From Rhodocyclaceae bacterium (GTDB lineage Bacteria; Pseudomonadota; Gammaproteobacteria; Burkholderiales; Rhodocyclaceae): DNA of 42,602 nucleotides. Positions 16,046-25,700 of the stretch are shown here, one piece after another. Position 1 is the first letter of the stretch. The number at the start of each line of letters is the position of its first letter. The DNA is taken from contig JAGRFZ010000048.1 in the NCBI GenBank assembly GCA_020445785.1, positions 1 through 42,602 on the forward strand, given 5' to 3'. The notes under the pieces are model-generated. The model did not search any database. It was not told the origin of the DNA and was given only the letters and a program-made list of their open reading frames with translations. The position numbers and the translations under genes were made by a program.

Positions 16046-18253
16046 ATGGTCTCGGTTACCCATTCGCTTGCGTCGGCGGACGACGAAGCCTACCTGCCGA
16101 TGCTCACCGAAGGGCTGTCGGAGGTGGATGCGTCGCGCCTGCGCGAAGCCTTTCTGCACGCGCGCGGACTGTACGGTGACAGCGTGCTCGGTACCGGTGA
16201 ACTCACCTGGAGTCACGCCCTCGGCATGGCACTGGTCAGTTGCGCGCTGAAGCTCGACGCCGACGCCCGCCTCGGGGCGATCCTGTTCGCGGTGCCGCAG
16301 CACGAAGGGGGCAGCGTCGAGGACGTCGAATCCGGATTCGGCGCCCATGTCGCGATGCTGGTGCGCGGCCTGCGCAAGCTCAACGGGCTGCGCATGCTGA
16401 CCCGGCAGAGCGGCAAGTACAGCACTCCCGCAGAGATCCGGTCCCAGACCGAAACCCTGCGCAAGATGCTGCTGGCGATGGTCGAGGACATCCGCGTGGT
16501 GCTGCTGCGGCTGGCCTCTCGCACCCAGACACTGCGCTACCTCACGGACCAACCCGGCGAGGCGCGCCAGCAGGTGGCGCGCGAGAGCCTGGAGATCTAT
16601 GCACCGCTGGCCAACCGGCTCGGCATCTGGCAGCTCAAGTGGGAAATGGAAGACCTGTCCTTCCGCTTTCTCGAGCCCGACACCTACAAGCGAATCGCCA
16701 AGATGCTCGACGAACGGCGCTCCGAGCGAGAGCAGTTCATCGAGAGCTCGATCGACCGGCTGCGCGCCGAACTCGGCAAGGTCGGGATCGACGCCGACAT
16801 CTACGGTCGGCCGAAGCACATCTACAGCATCTACAACAAGATGCGGGCGAAGAAGCTGGATTTTTCGCAGGTGTACGACGTACGGGCGTTGCGGGTCCTG
16901 GTGGGCGACATCAAGGATTGCTATGCCGTGCTGGGCATCGTGCACCAGCTCTGGACACCGATCCAGAAGGAGTTCGACGACTACATCCTGAAGCCCAAGG
17001 GCAACAACTACCAATCGCTGCACACCGCGGTGCTGGCAGGCGATGGGCGGGCACTGGAAGTGCAGATCCGTACCCACGAGATGCACCGCCACGCGGAACT
17101 CGGAATCGCCGCCCACTGGCGCTACAAGGAAGGCGCCGGCGGCGCCGCCGGCAGTGCCTACGACGACAAGATCGCACTGCTGCGCAACCTGCTGTCGTGG
17201 CGCGACGAGGTGACCGACTCCAGCCACTGGGTCGAGCAGTTCAAGCGCGCCTCGCTCGACGACACCATCTACGTGCTGACGCCCCAGGGCCGGGTCATCG
17301 ACATGCCGCGCGGCGCCACTCCGGTGGATTTCGCGTACCGGCTGCATACCGAGGTCGGTCACCGCTGCCGCGGCGCCAAGGTCGATGGCCATCTGCTGCC
17401 GCTCAACACCCAGCTCGAATCGGGCCAGACCGTGGAGATCATCACGGCCAAGGAGGGCGGGCCCTCGCGCGATTGGCTGAATGCGCTGCAGGGCTACGTG
17501 CATACCGGGCGGGCGCGCCAGAAGATCAAGCAGTACTTCAGCGCCCAGGAGGAACGGGAACTGCTCGGGCGGGGGCGCAACGCGGTGGTGCGCGAGATGC
17601 AGCGCGAAGGCCACAGCCAGGTCAACGTGGATGAGCTGGCGACCCGCCTCGGCTTCAAGAGTGCCGATGCGATGTTCGTCGCAGTCGGTCGTGGTGACGT
17701 CGGTGCCCGCAGTCTGCAAACCGCCATCCGAGGCGACAAGCGGGCGCCCGAACCGCCGCCACCGGAGATGGTGGTCGGCCGTGAACGCGGTGTCGCCAAC
17801 GCCGACAAAGTGCTGGTGGTCGGGGTCGGCAAGCTCATGACTTCCCTGGGTCGCTGCTGCCGTCCGGCACCGCCGGACGCCATCGAAGGGTTCGTCACCC
17901 GCGGGCGCGGGGTGTCGATCCACCGCATCGACTGCCGCGACTACATGCACCTTGCAGCCCGCCATCCGGAGCGGGTGGTCAGCGCCGACTGGGGGGAAGG
18001 GCCGACCACGACCAAGTCCCAGATCTACCCGATGGACGTGCTGGTCGAGGCCAACGATCGCCAGGGCCTGTTGCGCGACATTTCCGACGTGCTCTCCCGC
18101 GAGCAGATCAACGTCATTGCCGTGAATACCCGGTCCAAGGCGGGCAAGGCTCACATGCGCTTCACCGTCGAGGTGGGTGGCGTGCCAGCCCTCAACCGCG
18201 CGCTGCAGAAGCTGCGGGGGGTCGACGGCGTGGATAGCGCTTCGCGGGCGTAA
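16046..18253 (+). CDS. relA: GTP pyrophosphokinase RelA ((p)ppGpp synthetase)
   Basis: RelA makes (p)ppGpp when uncharged tRNA binds the ribosome. The 735-residue protein has a decayed HD region: where active hydrolases have HD at SpoT-like positions, it reads LGAILFAVPQHEGG with no HD pair, so it should not hydrolyse ppGpp. The synthetase has RPKHIYSIYNKM, FSQVYDVRALRVLV and KEFDDYILKPKGNNYQSLHT; EFDD matches the ExDD of monofunctional RelA rather than the RxKD of SpoT. A TGS domain (TIYVLTPQGRVIDMPRGATP), the GRCCRPAPPDAIEGFVTRG zinc-finger-like part and a C-terminal ACT domain follow. No Shine-Dalgarno precedes the ATG. A separate SpoT should exist elsewhere in the genome. Confidence 0.96.
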   Translation: MVSVTHSLASADDEAYLPMLTEGLSEVDASRLREAFLHARGLYGDSVLGTGELTWSHALGMALVSCALKLDADARLGAILFAVPQHEGGSVEDVESGFGAHVAMLVRGLRKLNGLRMLTRQSGKYSTPAEIRSQTETLRKMLLAMVEDIRVVLLRLASRTQTLRYLTDQPGEARQQVARESLEIYAPLANRLGIWQLKWEMEDLSFRFLEPDTYKRIAKMLDERRSEREQFIESSIDRLRAELGKVGIDADIYGRPKHIYSIYNKMRAKKLDFSQVYDVRALRVLVGDIKDCYAVLGIVHQLWTPIQKEFDDYILKPKGNNYQSLHTAVLAGDGRALEVQIRTHEMHRHAELGIAAHWRYKEGAGGAAGSAYDDKIALLRNLLSWRDEVTDSSHWVEQFKRASLDDTIYVLTPQGRVIDMPRGATPVDFAYRLHTEVGHRCRGAKVDGHLLPLNTQLESGQTVEIITAKEGGPSRDWLNALQGYVHTGRARQKIKQYFSAQEERELLGRGRNAVVREMQREGHSQVNVDELATRLGFKSADAMFVAVGRGDVGARSLQTAIRGDKRAPEPPPPEMVVGRERGVANADKVLVVGVGKLMTSLGRCCRPAPPDAIEGFVTRGRGVSIHRIDCRDYMHLAARHPERVVSADWGEGPTTTKSQIYPMDVLVEANDRQGLLRDISDVLSREQINVIAVNTRSKAGKAHMRFTVEVGGVPALNRALQKLRGVDGVDSASRA

Positions 18254-18521
18254 CCGCTGCACGCGAGCGACGACCGGGGACCCGGCCCGGTCGCGTCTGG
18301 AAAGATTCATTCGCTTGGTCGCGGCCTACGGCTGCGGGCCGATATCGGCCAACCCGCCATTTCGCAGCCGTCGATCGCCCGAGCGGTTTGCGCGAGGCTT
18401 GGGCGCCGCGACCATGGGGCCGCGCAGCACGCTGCAGGCTCGGAAATTCGTGGCGGCCCACGGGTGGGCGATGTGGTTGCGTGGGGCAAGGGCGAAGCCG
18501 TGGGATCGCGCAAAAAATTGC
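18254..18521. other. Gene-free stretch between relA and the phasin promoter
   Basis: The only structure I see is an 8-bp hairpin (CGACCGGG at 18271-18278 pairing with CCCGGTCG at 18286-18293), 17 nt after the relA stop. It lacks a T tract but may help end the relA transcript. The rest, up to 18521, contains no convincing frame, repeat or RNA gene. Confidence 0.45.
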
Positions 18522-18550
18522 TTGCATTTCGAATTGTTGCAGTGCACAAT
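18522..18550 (+). promoter_or_regulatory. Phasin promoter with an overlapping PhaR-like operator
   Basis: TTGCAT (18522-18527) and CACAAT (18545-18550) are spaced 17 bp and form a good sigma-70 promoter, giving a leader of about 60 nt. TTGTTGCAGTGCACAA (18534-18549), with terminal TTGT/ACAA arms and a doubled TGCA, overlaps the -10. PhaR repressors of PHA producers are known to sit on TGC-rich sites at phasin promoters, so PHA-dependent derepression is likely. The operator assignment is inference. Confidence 0.6.
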
Positions 18551-18616
18551 ACGAGCCGTACCGAATCACTTGTTCCACTTTCGCGCTCACCAGATCTCTA
18601 GCCAAAGGAATCCATC

Positions 18617-19198
18617 ATGTCCGTGACCCCCGATCAAGTCGTTGCCGTCGCCAAGTCCAACCTCGAAGCCGGCCTCAAGTCCTCCGTCGCCGCGATGAGC
18701 ACCGTGCTCGCCGCCGTGGAGAGTCTGTCTGCCCTCAACCTCAACACCGCTCGCGCTTCCTTCGACGATGGTCTGGCCTACCTCAAGGCCGTGGCGGTGG
18801 TGAAGGATCCGAAGCAACTGGCCGCTCTGCAGGCAGGGCTGCTGGTGCCTTCCCTCGAGAAGGGTGTCGCCTACGGCCGTGCCGTTGCCGAAATCGGTTC
18901 CAAACTGCAGTCCGATCTGACGGCACAGTGTGAAGCCGAAGTGGCGAATCTCGTCGGTCAGGCCAACAGCACGCTGGAAACTCTCTCCAAGGCTGCGCCG
19001 GCGGGTTCCGAGGCCGCCGTGTCTGCGGCCAAGGGTGCCATCGCCCAGGCCAGTGCGGCGTATCAGGATGCCAGCCGGCAGATGACGGCGGCGGTCACGC
19101 AGGCTCGGACCCAGCTCGACAGCGCTACGTCGGTGGCTGTCGAAAACCTCACCAAGTCCACGGCGGCGGCTGCGGCGGTTCTGAGTTCGGCCAAGTAA
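18617..19198 (+). CDS. phaP: Phasin family protein (PHA granule coat)
   Basis: The 193-residue protein is alpha-helical, amphipathic and rich in Ala, Ser and Leu. It opens VTPDQVVAVAKSNLEAGLKS and continues VAAMSTVLAAVESLSALNLN, then ARASFDDGLAYLKAVAVVKD and KQLAALQAGLLVPSLEKGVA, matching the phasin_2 pattern. Phasins cover polyhydroxyalkanoate granules and control their number and size. This implies the organism stores PHA, although no synthase gene is in the window. AAAGGA precedes the ATG at a suitable distance. Regulation is probably by PhaR (site at 18534-18549), and a strong terminator follows. The paralogue number cannot be fixed from this window. Confidence 0.92.
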   Translation: MSVTPDQVVAVAKSNLEAGLKSSVAAMSTVLAAVESLSALNLNTARASFDDGLAYLKAVAVVKDPKQLAALQAGLLVPSLEKGVAYGRAVAEIGSKLQSDLTAQCEAEVANLVGQANSTLETLSKAAPAGSEAAVSAAKGAIAQASAAYQDASRQMTAAVTQARTQLDSATSVAVENLTKSTAAAAAVLSSAK

Positions 19199-19242
19199 CT
19201 TCATCGCGTGGCGTGCCGCCGCGACGCCGAAATCGGCAATCG

Positions 19243-19273
19243 AGAGAGGCTCTTCGGAGCCTCTCTTGCTTTA
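19243..19273 (+). terminator. Rho-independent terminator of the phasin gene
   Basis: AGAGAGGCTC-TTCG-GAGCCTCTCT is a perfect 10-bp stem closed by a stable UUCG tetraloop, followed by TTGCTTT. It lies 44 nt after the phasin stop. Confidence 0.9.
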
Positions 19274-19374
19274 TGCGATCGCGCGGTAGACGCGTCTCGT
19301 GCCGGCCTTGCCGGCATCTTCCGCAGAGGGCGACCATTGTCGACGCACCCGGCACCGCCGTTCCCACTGCCGGC

Positions 19375-21372
19375 CTAGCTGCGCGGACGGGCCCGATGGA
19401 AGGTGATGGCGACCGCTGGCACCGAGGTGGGCGGTGGGCTGGAGAGCACGTGCTTCTTGATCGCGCCCACCACATGCATCTCGCAGGCCCTGCAGTCGAA
19501 GCGCAGGGTCAGGCGCTCATTGCCGCCGACCAGGGTCATTGGCTCGGCTCCGACCTGGCCCTGCACGCCGGCTACCCCCTTCGCTTGCTTGGGACACAGG
19601 CTGAAGGCGTAGCGCAGGCAATGCTTGGTGATCATCAGCGAGACTTCGCCCGCCTGCTCGTGGGCCTCGTACGCAGACGCCATCAGCTTGACCCCGTGGC
19701 GGGCGTAGAAAGCGCGGGTTGCGTGGTTGTAGACGTTGGCCAGGTAGGACAGGGTGTCGTCCGGGTAGCTGGGCGGTGGCTCGACCGCCGGGCGCCGAAG
19801 GGGCCGTAAGAGGGCCGACCTCCGCGCGTCGACCAGCGCAGCGACAGCATGGCGGCGTAGCCGCTTGGTGACCGAAGCCGGCACGAACCAGGGCCGCTGG
19901 CAGCGGATGGCCAGCGTTTGCAAGGCGAAATCGGTGGTGCCGAAGCGATCCAGGCCGGCTCGCAGCGCTGCCTCCGCAGCGCTTACGTCACGGGGCGGCT
20001 GGTATTCGAGGGATGCCCGAGCCTTGGCGCGTATGCCGTCCTCGTCCGCCAGGGTCAGCGTCAGCCCGGCGTCGTCGTCGGTGAGTTCGGCCCGTATGCG
20101 GATCCGCCGCTCGGCCGAGCGGCCGGCCAGCACCTGCTCCCATGCATGGTCGCGATTGCGCCGGATCTCGACTTCGGGGCGCAAGCCGGCGAGTCGGCCG
20201 ATGCGTTCATTGGGCCACACCCGCCACTGTCGACGTCCCGGTGCTTCGAGGCGCTCGACGCGGTTGGCCTGCAGCCCGACCACCGCCCGCTTGTGCGTAT
20301 AGTTGAGGCCGTCGCCGTCGCCGTCGCCGTCGCCGTTGGCGAGTGGCTCGGCCGAGGCGAGTTCGAACCAGTCCGGGCCGACCCGGGTCACCGGGCCGAG
20401 CGGTGTGCCGACGTAGGTCGGCGAATCGAAAGCACCGATGTCGGCACCCCGGCCATGGGCGAAATAATCGGTCGCGCCGCGATGGAAGCTCTTGTCGGGA
20501 TCCGGCGCGAATGAGAGCTGGGTGTGGCCGCTGGAGGCGGCGCTGAACTCCGGACGGCGGGTCAGGATCTCGTCGAGCAGCCGGCGGTAGTGCCCGGTGA
20601 TGTTCTTGACGTAGTCCATCTCTTTGTAGCGACCCTCGATCTTGAAGCTGCGCACACCGGCGTCGACCAGTGCTTCCAGGTTGCCGCTCTGGTTGTTGTC
20701 CTTCATCGACAGCAGGTGCTTTTCGAAGGCCACCACACGCCCTTCGGTGTCTTTCAGGGTGTAGGGCAGGCGACAGGCCTGGGAGCAGTCACCGCGGTTG
20801 GCACTGCGCCCGGTATGGGCGTGGCTGATGTAGCACTGGCCGGAGTAGGCGACGCACAGTGCGCCGTGGATGAAGTGCTCGACGATCGTCTCGGCTTCGA
20901 GTGCTGCCCGCACGTCGGCGATCTGCGCGATCGTCAGTTCACGCGCCAGCACGATCTGTGAGAAGCCCGCATCGGCGAGAAAGCGAGCCTTGGCCGGCGT
21001 GCGGATGTCGCACTGGGTGGATGCGTGCAATTCGATTGGCGGCAAGTCGATTTCGAGCAGGCCGAGATCCTGCACGATCAGCGCGTCGACGCCGACATCC
21101 CAGCATTGGCGGATCAGCGACCGTGCGGGCACCAACTCGGCATCGTGCAGAATCGTGTTCAGCGTCACGAAGACCCGGGCATGAAAGCGGTGCGCGAATT
21201 CGACCAGTGCCGCAATGTCGGCGATCGCGTTGGTGGCGTTGTGGCGCGCCCCGAAGGACGGGCCGCCGATGTACACCGCGTCGGCGCCGTGCCGGATCGC
21301 CTCGCGACCGATCTCTGCGGTCTTGGCGGGGGCGAGCAATTCCAGGCAGCGGGAGCGGACGAGGGGGCTCAT
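19375..21372 (-). CDS. rlhA: U32-family 23S rRNA C2501 hydroxylase RlhA
   Basis: RlhA (YdcP) introduces 5-hydroxycytidine at C2501 of 23S rRNA. The 665-residue length and the C-terminal DUF3656-type half distinguish it from the shorter TrhP/YegQ. The N-terminal U32 core has CLELLAPAKTAEIGREAIRH, GADAVYIGGPSFGARHNATN, LIVQDLGLLEIDLPPIELHA with STQCDIRT, and HFIHGALCVAYSGQCYISHA plus NRGDCSQACRLPY, which hold the cysteines used by U32 enzymes for an iron-sulfur cluster. The C-terminal part ends with another cysteine cluster (CPKQAKG and RFDCRACEMHVVG). The linker carries a short Gly-Asp repeat encoded by GCCGTC units. A TATAGT hexamer 9 nt before the ATG suggests a near-leaderless mRNA. Confidence 0.9.
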   Translation of the reverse strand: MSPLVRSRCLELLAPAKTAEIGREAIRHGADAVYIGGPSFGARHNATNAIADIAALVEFAHRFHARVFVTLNTILHDAELVPARSLIRQCWDVGVDALIVQDLGLLEIDLPPIELHASTQCDIRTPAKARFLADAGFSQIVLARELTIAQIADVRAALEAETIVEHFIHGALCVAYSGQCYISHAHTGRSANRGDCSQACRLPYTLKDTEGRVVAFEKHLLSMKDNNQSGNLEALVDAGVRSFKIEGRYKEMDYVKNITGHYRRLLDEILTRRPEFSAASSGHTQLSFAPDPDKSFHRGATDYFAHGRGADIGAFDSPTYVGTPLGPVTRVGPDWFELASAEPLANGDGDGDGDGLNYTHKRAVVGLQANRVERLEAPGRRQWRVWPNERIGRLAGLRPEVEIRRNRDHAWEQVLAGRSAERRIRIRAELTDDDAGLTLTLADEDGIRAKARASLEYQPPRDVSAAEAALRAGLDRFGTTDFALQTLAIRCQRPWFVPASVTKRLRRHAVAALVDARRSALLRPLRRPAVEPPPSYPDDTLSYLANVYNHATRAFYARHGVKLMASAYEAHEQAGEVSLMITKHCLRYAFSLCPKQAKGVAGVQGQVGAEPMTLVGGNERLTLRFDCRACEMHVVGAIKKHVLSSPPPTSVPAVAITFHRARPRS
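20308..20337. repeat. In-frame hexanucleotide repeat GCCGTC inside rlhA
   Basis: Four perfect GCCGTC units (20308-20331) and a fifth with one change (GCCGTT, 20332-20337) encode a Gly-Asp run (NGDGDGDGDG) on the minus strand. Since the unit is 6 bp, gain or loss would change the linker length without breaking the reading frame. Confidence 0.85.
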
Positions 21373-21381
21373 GCGCCGCCG

Positions 21382-21387
21382 ACTATA
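21382..21387 (-). promoter_or_regulatory. -10-like hexamer of rlhA, near-leaderless start
   Basis: TATAGT on the minus strand ends 9 nt before the rlhA ATG. A transcript from this -10 would begin about 2 nt before the start codon. The intervening CGGCGGCGC has no Shine-Dalgarno. Confidence 0.45.
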
Positions 21388-21462
21388 CCCCAGCGGGCCG
21401 CCTCGCAGGCGGCCGATATGGGCGGACGCGAGGGTGTACGGATCGGTCCGAGGCTGCGGCGG

Positions 21463-21484
21463 GTGCCCCGCCCGGACGGGGCAC
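21463..21484 (-). terminator. GC-rich hairpin downstream of the 21506 gene
   Basis: GTGCCCCG (21463-21470) and CGGGGCAC (21477-21484) form a perfect 8-bp stem with a 6-nt loop, 22 nt after the stop of the minus-strand gene. There is no T tract, so it may act as a weak terminator or mRNA end stabiliser. Confidence 0.4.
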
Positions 21485-21505
21485 GCTGCCGGGGGGCGAG
21501 TCCCG

Positions 21506-22633
21506 CTATGCGGTGGCGATCGGGGCCAGGCGGCGCGACAGCTCGGACACGGTCGCGTCGCGCAACAGCGAATCGTCGAGTGACACCAGCAATCTGCCGA
21601 GGTCCTCTTGCACCTGCAGCGCCTGATCCCGCGGCAGGGGTTGTCCGGCGTCGCCGACGAGGGAGGCAGGGTCCGCATTCAGCACCTCGGCAATCCGCCG
21701 ACTGGCGAGAGCCGCCCACGGTTCCGGGCCCGCCGACAAGCCACCGAGCATCTGCGCCCGGGCGCGCGCAGCGAGCAACCGATTGCGTGCCACGCCGGCA
21801 ATGTCGGCGTCCACTGCAAGCCGCGCCAATTCGCCGACGGTGCCCACGCCGGCCGCGCGGAACTTGCCTCCGAGGCTCGCGCCGATGCCCTCGATGCTCT
21901 CCACCGGTAGCCGCGAGCCCAGCCGGGGTGCCGGCTCGCAGCCCGGAATCAGCCTTGGTGACTCGTCCGGCATTACGCACGGGTCGATGCTGACATCGAC
22001 GTCGTCGATGGTCATCGCCGCGATCACTCCGGCGTTCTTCAGGCGGTAATGGAACAGGCCATCGTTGCCCCGCGCGATGCGCGCGTCCTGGCGGAAGCGC
22101 AGCATGCCCGCGACCGTGATCTCGAGGCAGAGGCCGTACGGGTTGTTGCGCTCGAAGCACTCTTCGGCGTGGTAGGTCACCGACAGCTTTTCGGTTACCC
22201 CGACGCTGCGTGAGAGCTGGGTCTGGACGGCATTGACGACCGTCTTCGAGGCCTCGACCGTGCCACTGACGCTGGTCGATACGTTGGCCTCCCCGCCGGG
22301 GATGGCGCCCTTCACACCGGCCTGGACGGTCGTTGTCAGCGAGGCGCCGATGGTCGTCGACACACTGTTGCTGATCTGGGTGACGATGGTCTGGCTGATC
22401 GTCACCGCCACCGCCTCCTGATCGAAGTGTTCGCCGGGTGGCCGCCGGCATTGGATGCGACCGAGCCGATCGAAGCGCTTGATCGTAGTCTTGTACGGAA
22501 TCTCACGGAACAGAATGCGATCGACTTCGCTCTGGTCCTGCGCCCGATCGAGCGCCTGCTCGATCGCGTCCGCCGCCGACGAGCCGGGCTCGACGACCGG
22601 GTTAGCGCCCACCTCAGTGCTGGTTTCGAACAT
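21506..22633 (-). CDS. Unknown protein: ETX/aerolysin-like strand region fused to helix-hairpin-helix C-terminus
   Basis: About 375 residues with no signal peptide. Residues about 75-160 are Ser/Thr/Val-rich with long alternating strands (AVTISQTIVTQISNSVSTTI, then GVKGAIPGGEANVSTSVSGT and SRSVGVTEKLSVTYHAEECF). The order of polar strands around an IPxxGEAxVSxSVSG-like turn recalls the membrane-insertion part of ETX/MTX2 (aerolysin-type) beta-pore proteins, although this is by eye. Residues about 244-300 carry a helix-hairpin-helix repeat of the DUF4332 kind (VESIEGIGASLGGKFRAAGV). The start is taken as Met 22633: the in-frame upstream ATG at 22645 provides GGAGGG as its ribosome-binding site. 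It stands alone between the hybrid kinase (154 nt away) and rlhA. Function is unknown. Confidence 0.7.
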   Translation of the reverse strand: MFETSTEVGANPVVEPGSSAADAIEQALDRAQDQSEVDRILFREIPYKTTIKRFDRLGRIQCRRPPGEHFDQEAVAVTISQTIVTQISNSVSTTIGASLTTTVQAGVKGAIPGGEANVSTSVSGTVEASKTVVNAVQTQLSRSVGVTEKLSVTYHAEECFERNNPYGLCLEITVAGMLRFRQDARIARGNDGLFHYRLKNAGVIAAMTIDDVDVSIDPCVMPDESPRLIPGCEPAPRLGSRLPVESIEGIGASLGGKFRAAGVGTVGELARLAVDADIAGVARNRLLAARARAQMLGGLSAGPEPWAALASRRIAEVLNADPASLVGDAGQPLPRDQALQVQEDLGRLLVSLDDSLLRDATVSELSRRLAPIATA

Positions 22634-22799
22634 CTCGCCCTCCATGCGTATCGCACTTGCTGGTACGAGGCAATACGCAGCGGGCGCGCGAGCGGATGCA
22701 GGTCAACCCGTGATCCGCTGCGAAGCCGGGTGCCGCGATAAGGCGGATGGAACCACGAGGTGTCGCGGTGAGGGCTGCGCGGCCGAAGCCTATGACGGG

Positions 22800-25700
22800 C
22801 TAATCGGGCGCATCCGACGTGGTGCCTGCCGCCGCCGCCAACAGCTGCTCGACCCTTCGATATTCGCGTTTGAGGTCGTCGGCCAGTCGCGGCGCTTCCG
22901 CCAGCCGATCGTGGCGGCCGAGGATTTCCAGACGTTCGCAGATCGCGGACAGTGGCATGCCCCCCAGGTTGGCGCTGCTCGACTTCAGGCCGTGGGCGGC
23001 GGCGCGCAGTCCCTCGGCGTCACCGGCCGCCACGGCCCTGACGATTTCGTCGATCAGCGCCGGTGCGCTGTCCAAGTAGAGCTGGATCACCCGGCCCAAT
23101 ACGTCAGGCGTACCCGGTCTCTGCAGGGCGCGTAGCCTGTCCAGCGCGCGCGGATCGACGGGGCTCTTCTCATACTCGTTCGTGCATGGGCGATCGGATC
23201 CGGAAGGGCAAAGGAGCGCATCTGTCCCCGTCGGCGGTGTGGACAGCCACTTTTCGAGCACGCGCCGCAGAGTCTCCTGAGAGAACGGCTTGCTCAGGCA
23301 GTCGTTCATGCCGGAGGCATGGCAGCGTTCCCGCACCCCTTTCTGGACGTCGGCAGTCAGGGCGATGATCGGGATCTGACGATCTGTCCTTGCCTGCCCG
23401 CGGATGGCGCTGGTGGCTGCGAACCCGTCCATCTCCGGCATGTGACAGTCCATCAGGATCAGGTCGCATGGATTCGTCTGCAGGTAGGTCAGCGCCGCGC
23501 GGCCGTTCTCCGCCACTTCGGCTCGGCAGCCGAAGAGCGCCAACATGCCCAATGCCACTGCCTGATTGACCGGATTGTCTTCGACCACCAGGACACGCTT
23601 TCCGACCAGAACGCCCGAGGCGGTCGCCGAGGGCGGGGTGGCCGGCGTGGGTTCCGTTGCCGCTTCGGGCGGCTTGGCCGCCAGCAGGCGCGACAGCTGA
23701 TCGCGCAGGTCCTGCAGGCGGGCAGGTTTGCTCAGATAGGCCTCGATTCCCGCATCCCGCCAGGGCGCGTCACCGGATTCCGCATGCATTGCCGAGTACA
23801 TCAGGAGTCGGACGTCCGCCAGGTCCGGATCCGCCTTGATCCTGCGCGCCAGGGTGATCCCGTCCATTCCCGGCATCATCCGGTCGAGAATCGCCAGCGC
23901 GTAGGGCTTGCCGACGGCGGCAGCCTCTCGCAGCAGCCCCAGCCCCTCGTCACCGGCCGCTGCGCCGTCGGCCTGCAGCCCCCACTCCTCGAGCTTCTTC
24001 AGCAGCAGCACCCGGGTCGCCAGGTTGTCATCGACGACCAACACCTTGCTCCCCGCGTACGCCTCGAGGGAAGCGGTCGGCCGTGTCCCGTTCGCTCGCT
24101 GCTTGGCAAAGCGTGCAGAGAAGCGAAACGTCGAGCCACCACCCTGCTCGCTCTCCACGCCGATCTCGCCCCCCATCAGGGCGACCAACTGGCGGGATAT
24201 GGCCAGGCCGAGCCCGGTGCCGTCGAATCGGCGACTGCTGGAACTGTCGGCCTGAGTGAAGGGGTCGAATATGCACGCCAACTTTTCCGTGTCGATGCCG
24301 ATGCCGCTGTCCTGTACTTCGAAGGAGACGCGGATTTCGTCGCCGTCGCCCTCCAGCACACGCACGCGTATCAGGATTTCGCCCCGTTCCGTGAATTTCA
24401 CCGCATTCCCCACCAGGTTGAGCAAAACCTGCCGCAGGCGGGGACCGTCGCCCACCAGATGGACGTCGAGTTCCGCGGGGATGTCGGCGAGCAATTCCAA
24501 GTGCTTCTCGCGGGCCTGTTCCGCAACCATCTGCAAGACGCTCTCGACCGTCTCGTGCAGGTCGAACGGCGACCGGGCCAATTGCAGTTTGTTGGCCTCG
24601 ATCTTGGAAAAATCCAGGATGTTGTTGATGAGGTCGAGCAGTGCCTGCCCGGATCGATGGGCGGTCTCTGCGTAGTAGCGCTGTTGCGCATCGAGCCGGG
24701 ACCTCAGAAGCAGTTCCGTCATCCCCAGCACCCCGTTCATCGGGGTACGGATTTCATGGCTCATGGTGGCCAGAAACTCGCTCTTGGCCCGGCTGCCCGC
24801 TTCTGCAGCTGCCTTCGCCTGTTGCAACCCCGCCTCCTGCGCCTTTCGTGCCCGGATGTCGCGAATGAAGACGCTCTTTTGGTAGGTCTCTCCGCTTCGC
24901 GTTTCCGATATCGCGATTTCCACCGGAAAGGTGGTTCCGTTGCGATCGTGTGCAATCGTCTCCAGGTATTCCCGGGCGGGCTCCTGCGGGCGGCGTCCCG
25001 AGGGCTCGCCCTGGCACTCGACGCAGGTCTTGTCCGGAAATATCTCGGCCAGCTTCGATTTGCCGATCGCTTCGTCACTGCGCCAGCCGAACAAGGTTTC
25101 CGCCTGTCGATTCCAGGTGACGATCCTGCCGTGCTCGTCCGTGATCACCACCGCATCGAAGGCGGTCTCCACGACATTCCTGAATCGTCGCTCGTCATCC
25201 CGGATGGTCTCCTCGATCTCCCGCTCCCGGAGCTGCCGGATGCGGAGATTTCGCCAGGCCAGCCCAACCGCCAGCATCACCAGGATCGGACTCGACAAGG
25301 CCATTGCCAGCCACCCGATGGAAATGTCCTCGGGTTTCGCCTGTTGGGACACCAGCAGTGCCACGGGCTGTCCATAGACGTCCAGGGTGCGCCGGTAGCG
25401 GAATACCGGAAGCGCGGACGTTCCATCGACGGCATCACCCGCCAGTCCGGCTTCCTGCGCCGACGGATCGCGCGCCGCGTCGCCCTGGTGCAGGGCAATC
25501 TCCGTCCTGCTCGAAGCCGAAACGAGGTCTTGCAGCAGCCTTTCCGGATCGAGTTCGACCGCGATCGCGCCGTCCACCATCGCCACCCGCCCGGCCGTGG
25601 TCCCCGGCGAATAGCGTCCCTGGTAGCGGGCCTTGAATACCAGGATGCCGGCAGGTCCGCGCACCAGCCGGAGTGGCGGGGATGCCGCGACTTTGCCGGT

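Noticed and set aside
15539-18310. A 923-codon minus-strand frame over relA
   Set aside because: It runs antisense to an unmistakable RelA and into the permease gene in another frame.
18254-18521. A small RNA or short gene between relA and the phasin
   Set aside because: Only a short GC hairpin is seen; no promoter-terminator pair or conserved reading frame.
20308-20337. Possible CRISPR or VNTR array
   Set aside because: There are no spacers; it is a short simple repeat inside a coding sequence.
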